Shown: positions 6,026 through 6,561 of the stretch, piece by piece
Layout: each line of letters opens with the position of its first letter
Position numbering within the stretch: the stretch's first letter is position 1
NCBI GenBank assembly: GCA_018266095.1
Contig: JAFEBC010000750.1
Span: 1-6,561 of the forward strand
DNA from: Deltaproteobacteria bacterium
GTDB lineage: Bacteria; Myxococcota; Myxococcia; Myxococcales; 40CM-4-68-19
DNA: 6,561 bases
Direction of reading: 5' to 3'
The notes under the pieces: model-generated
The model's input: the letters and a program-made list of their open reading frames with translations, nothing else
The model's database searches: none
Told to the model about the DNA's origin: nothing
Made by a program: the position numbers and the translations under genes

Positions 6026-6561
6026 ATGAACCGCCGAACACCGTCGTTCTTCATGCTCGTCCCCGGCCCGTGGCGCGACGCTGTAGAGGTCACGCGGGCC
6101 TTGTCGGCTCGCGGAATTCCGCCTGAGGGCAAGACCGGCCCAGGCAGCTTCAAGATCCAAATCATCGAGGACGACGCGCTCGCGGCTGCCTTCGCTTGGG
6201 GGCGCCACGGACCGCTGGCCAAGGAGCTGATCGCGCGCGTCGGCGAATGTTCGCGCGCGGCGCTGATCGAATTCAGCGGGCTGCTTCATGAGCAGGCGGC
6301 GAGTGTCGCCAACTTGGGGCGTGCCTTGCGCGACGCTGGCGGTGTGGCGATTCGCATGGAAGCTTCAGGTGCGGCATCGGCGTGGGAGCCTTGGCTCGAA
6401 CGGATGCAGTCACGCCGAGCGTCGTCGATCTACGAGAGCGCGGTGCTGCTCATCCACGACGACGAGGGCGTGGTGTTCACCTGCGGCATGCACCAATTCG
6501 ATCTCCCGGAGGCGCAGATCGCGATGTCCGACGCGCGCGACGCGATGGGATGGCTCGACAC
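6026..6561 (+). CDS. DUF4261-like protein of unknown function, 3' end cut by window edge
   Basis: From ATG 6026 the frame stays open to the window edge (178 codons). There is no signal peptide. The start, FFMLVPGPWRDAVEVTRAL (residues 8-26), and the later block VVFTCGMHQFDLPEAQI (about 149-165) resemble DUF4261 (PF14080) proteins, which have a GM..F..PE/D block near the end of the domain. That match is from memory of the family pattern and is tentative. No catalytic residues can be pointed to. The gene begins 4 bp after the DUF4440-like stop, so co-transcription is possible. The nearest G-run (6021-6024) is too close to the ATG to be a good SD; ATG 6053 (codon 10) is an alternative. Codon use is looser than its neighbours: by hand count about 35 of 178 codons end in A or T, against roughly 12 of 254 in the upstream gene. 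Confidence 0.75.
   Translation, partial: MNRRTPSFFMLVPGPWRDAVEVTRALSARGIPPEGKTGPGSFKIQIIEDDALAAAFAWGRHGPLAKELIARVGECSRAALIEFSGLLHEQAASVANLGRALRDAGGVAIRMEASGAASAWEPWLERMQSRRASSIYESAVLLIHDDEGVVFTCGMHQFDLPEAQIAMSDARDAMGWLD

Noticed and set aside
4426..6222. 598-codon open frame on the minus strand
   Set aside because: It runs out of frame through GH1 and antisense to the DUF4440-like gene. Composition is Arg/Ala-rich without motifs.
1..6561. tRNA, rRNA, CRISPR array, insertion sequence or attachment site
   Set aside because: No spaced direct repeats, transposase motifs, terminal inverted repeats or RNA gene signatures were seen. The non-coding gaps are all about 100 bases or less.

Overview
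The window is a very GC-rich chromosomal segment with G/C strongly favoured at third codon positions. Bacterial start codons (ATG, GTG, TTG), Shine-Dalgarno (SD) sites and a Gram-negative-style lipoprotein are all visible. The mix of genes (lipid-anchored glycosidase, radical SAM enzyme, LPG-synthase-type membrane protein, secreted NTF2-like protein) would fit a Myxococcota/deltaproteobacterial genome. That placement is inference; no rRNA or marker gene is present to fix it.

Layout: five genes lie on the minus strand and two on the plus strand, diverging from a 94-bp gap at 5166-5259. Read in the direction of minus-strand transcription, they are: a GH1 beta-glycosidase lipoprotein (5165-3678); a TauE/SafE (TSUP) family permease (3604-2834); a radical SAM enzyme with a C-terminal cysteine cluster (2730-1756); an unrecognised soluble 256-aa protein (1759-989, overlapping the radical SAM gene by ATGA); and a lysylphosphatidylglycerol-synthase-type/flippase-like membrane protein (973 to beyond base 1). 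On the plus strand are a secreted DUF4440-like (SnoaL/NTF2 fold) protein with a DUF3471-like tail (5260-6021) and, 4 bp later, the start of a DUF4261-like protein that runs off the right edge (6026 onward).

The last three minus-strand genes form a tight unit: a 4-nt start/stop overlap, then a 15-nt gap. Their upstream gap (2731-2833) holds a strong SD, a TTGACA hexamer and a GC palindrome, so a promoter there is plausible but unproven. The GH1 and TSUP genes are only 73 bp apart and may be co-transcribed, but no functional link between them is evident. The best candidate for something undescribed is the radical SAM / unknown / membrane-protein cassette. No RNA gene, CRISPR array, insertion sequence or phage element was seen. 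No gene-free stretch exceeds about 100 bases.
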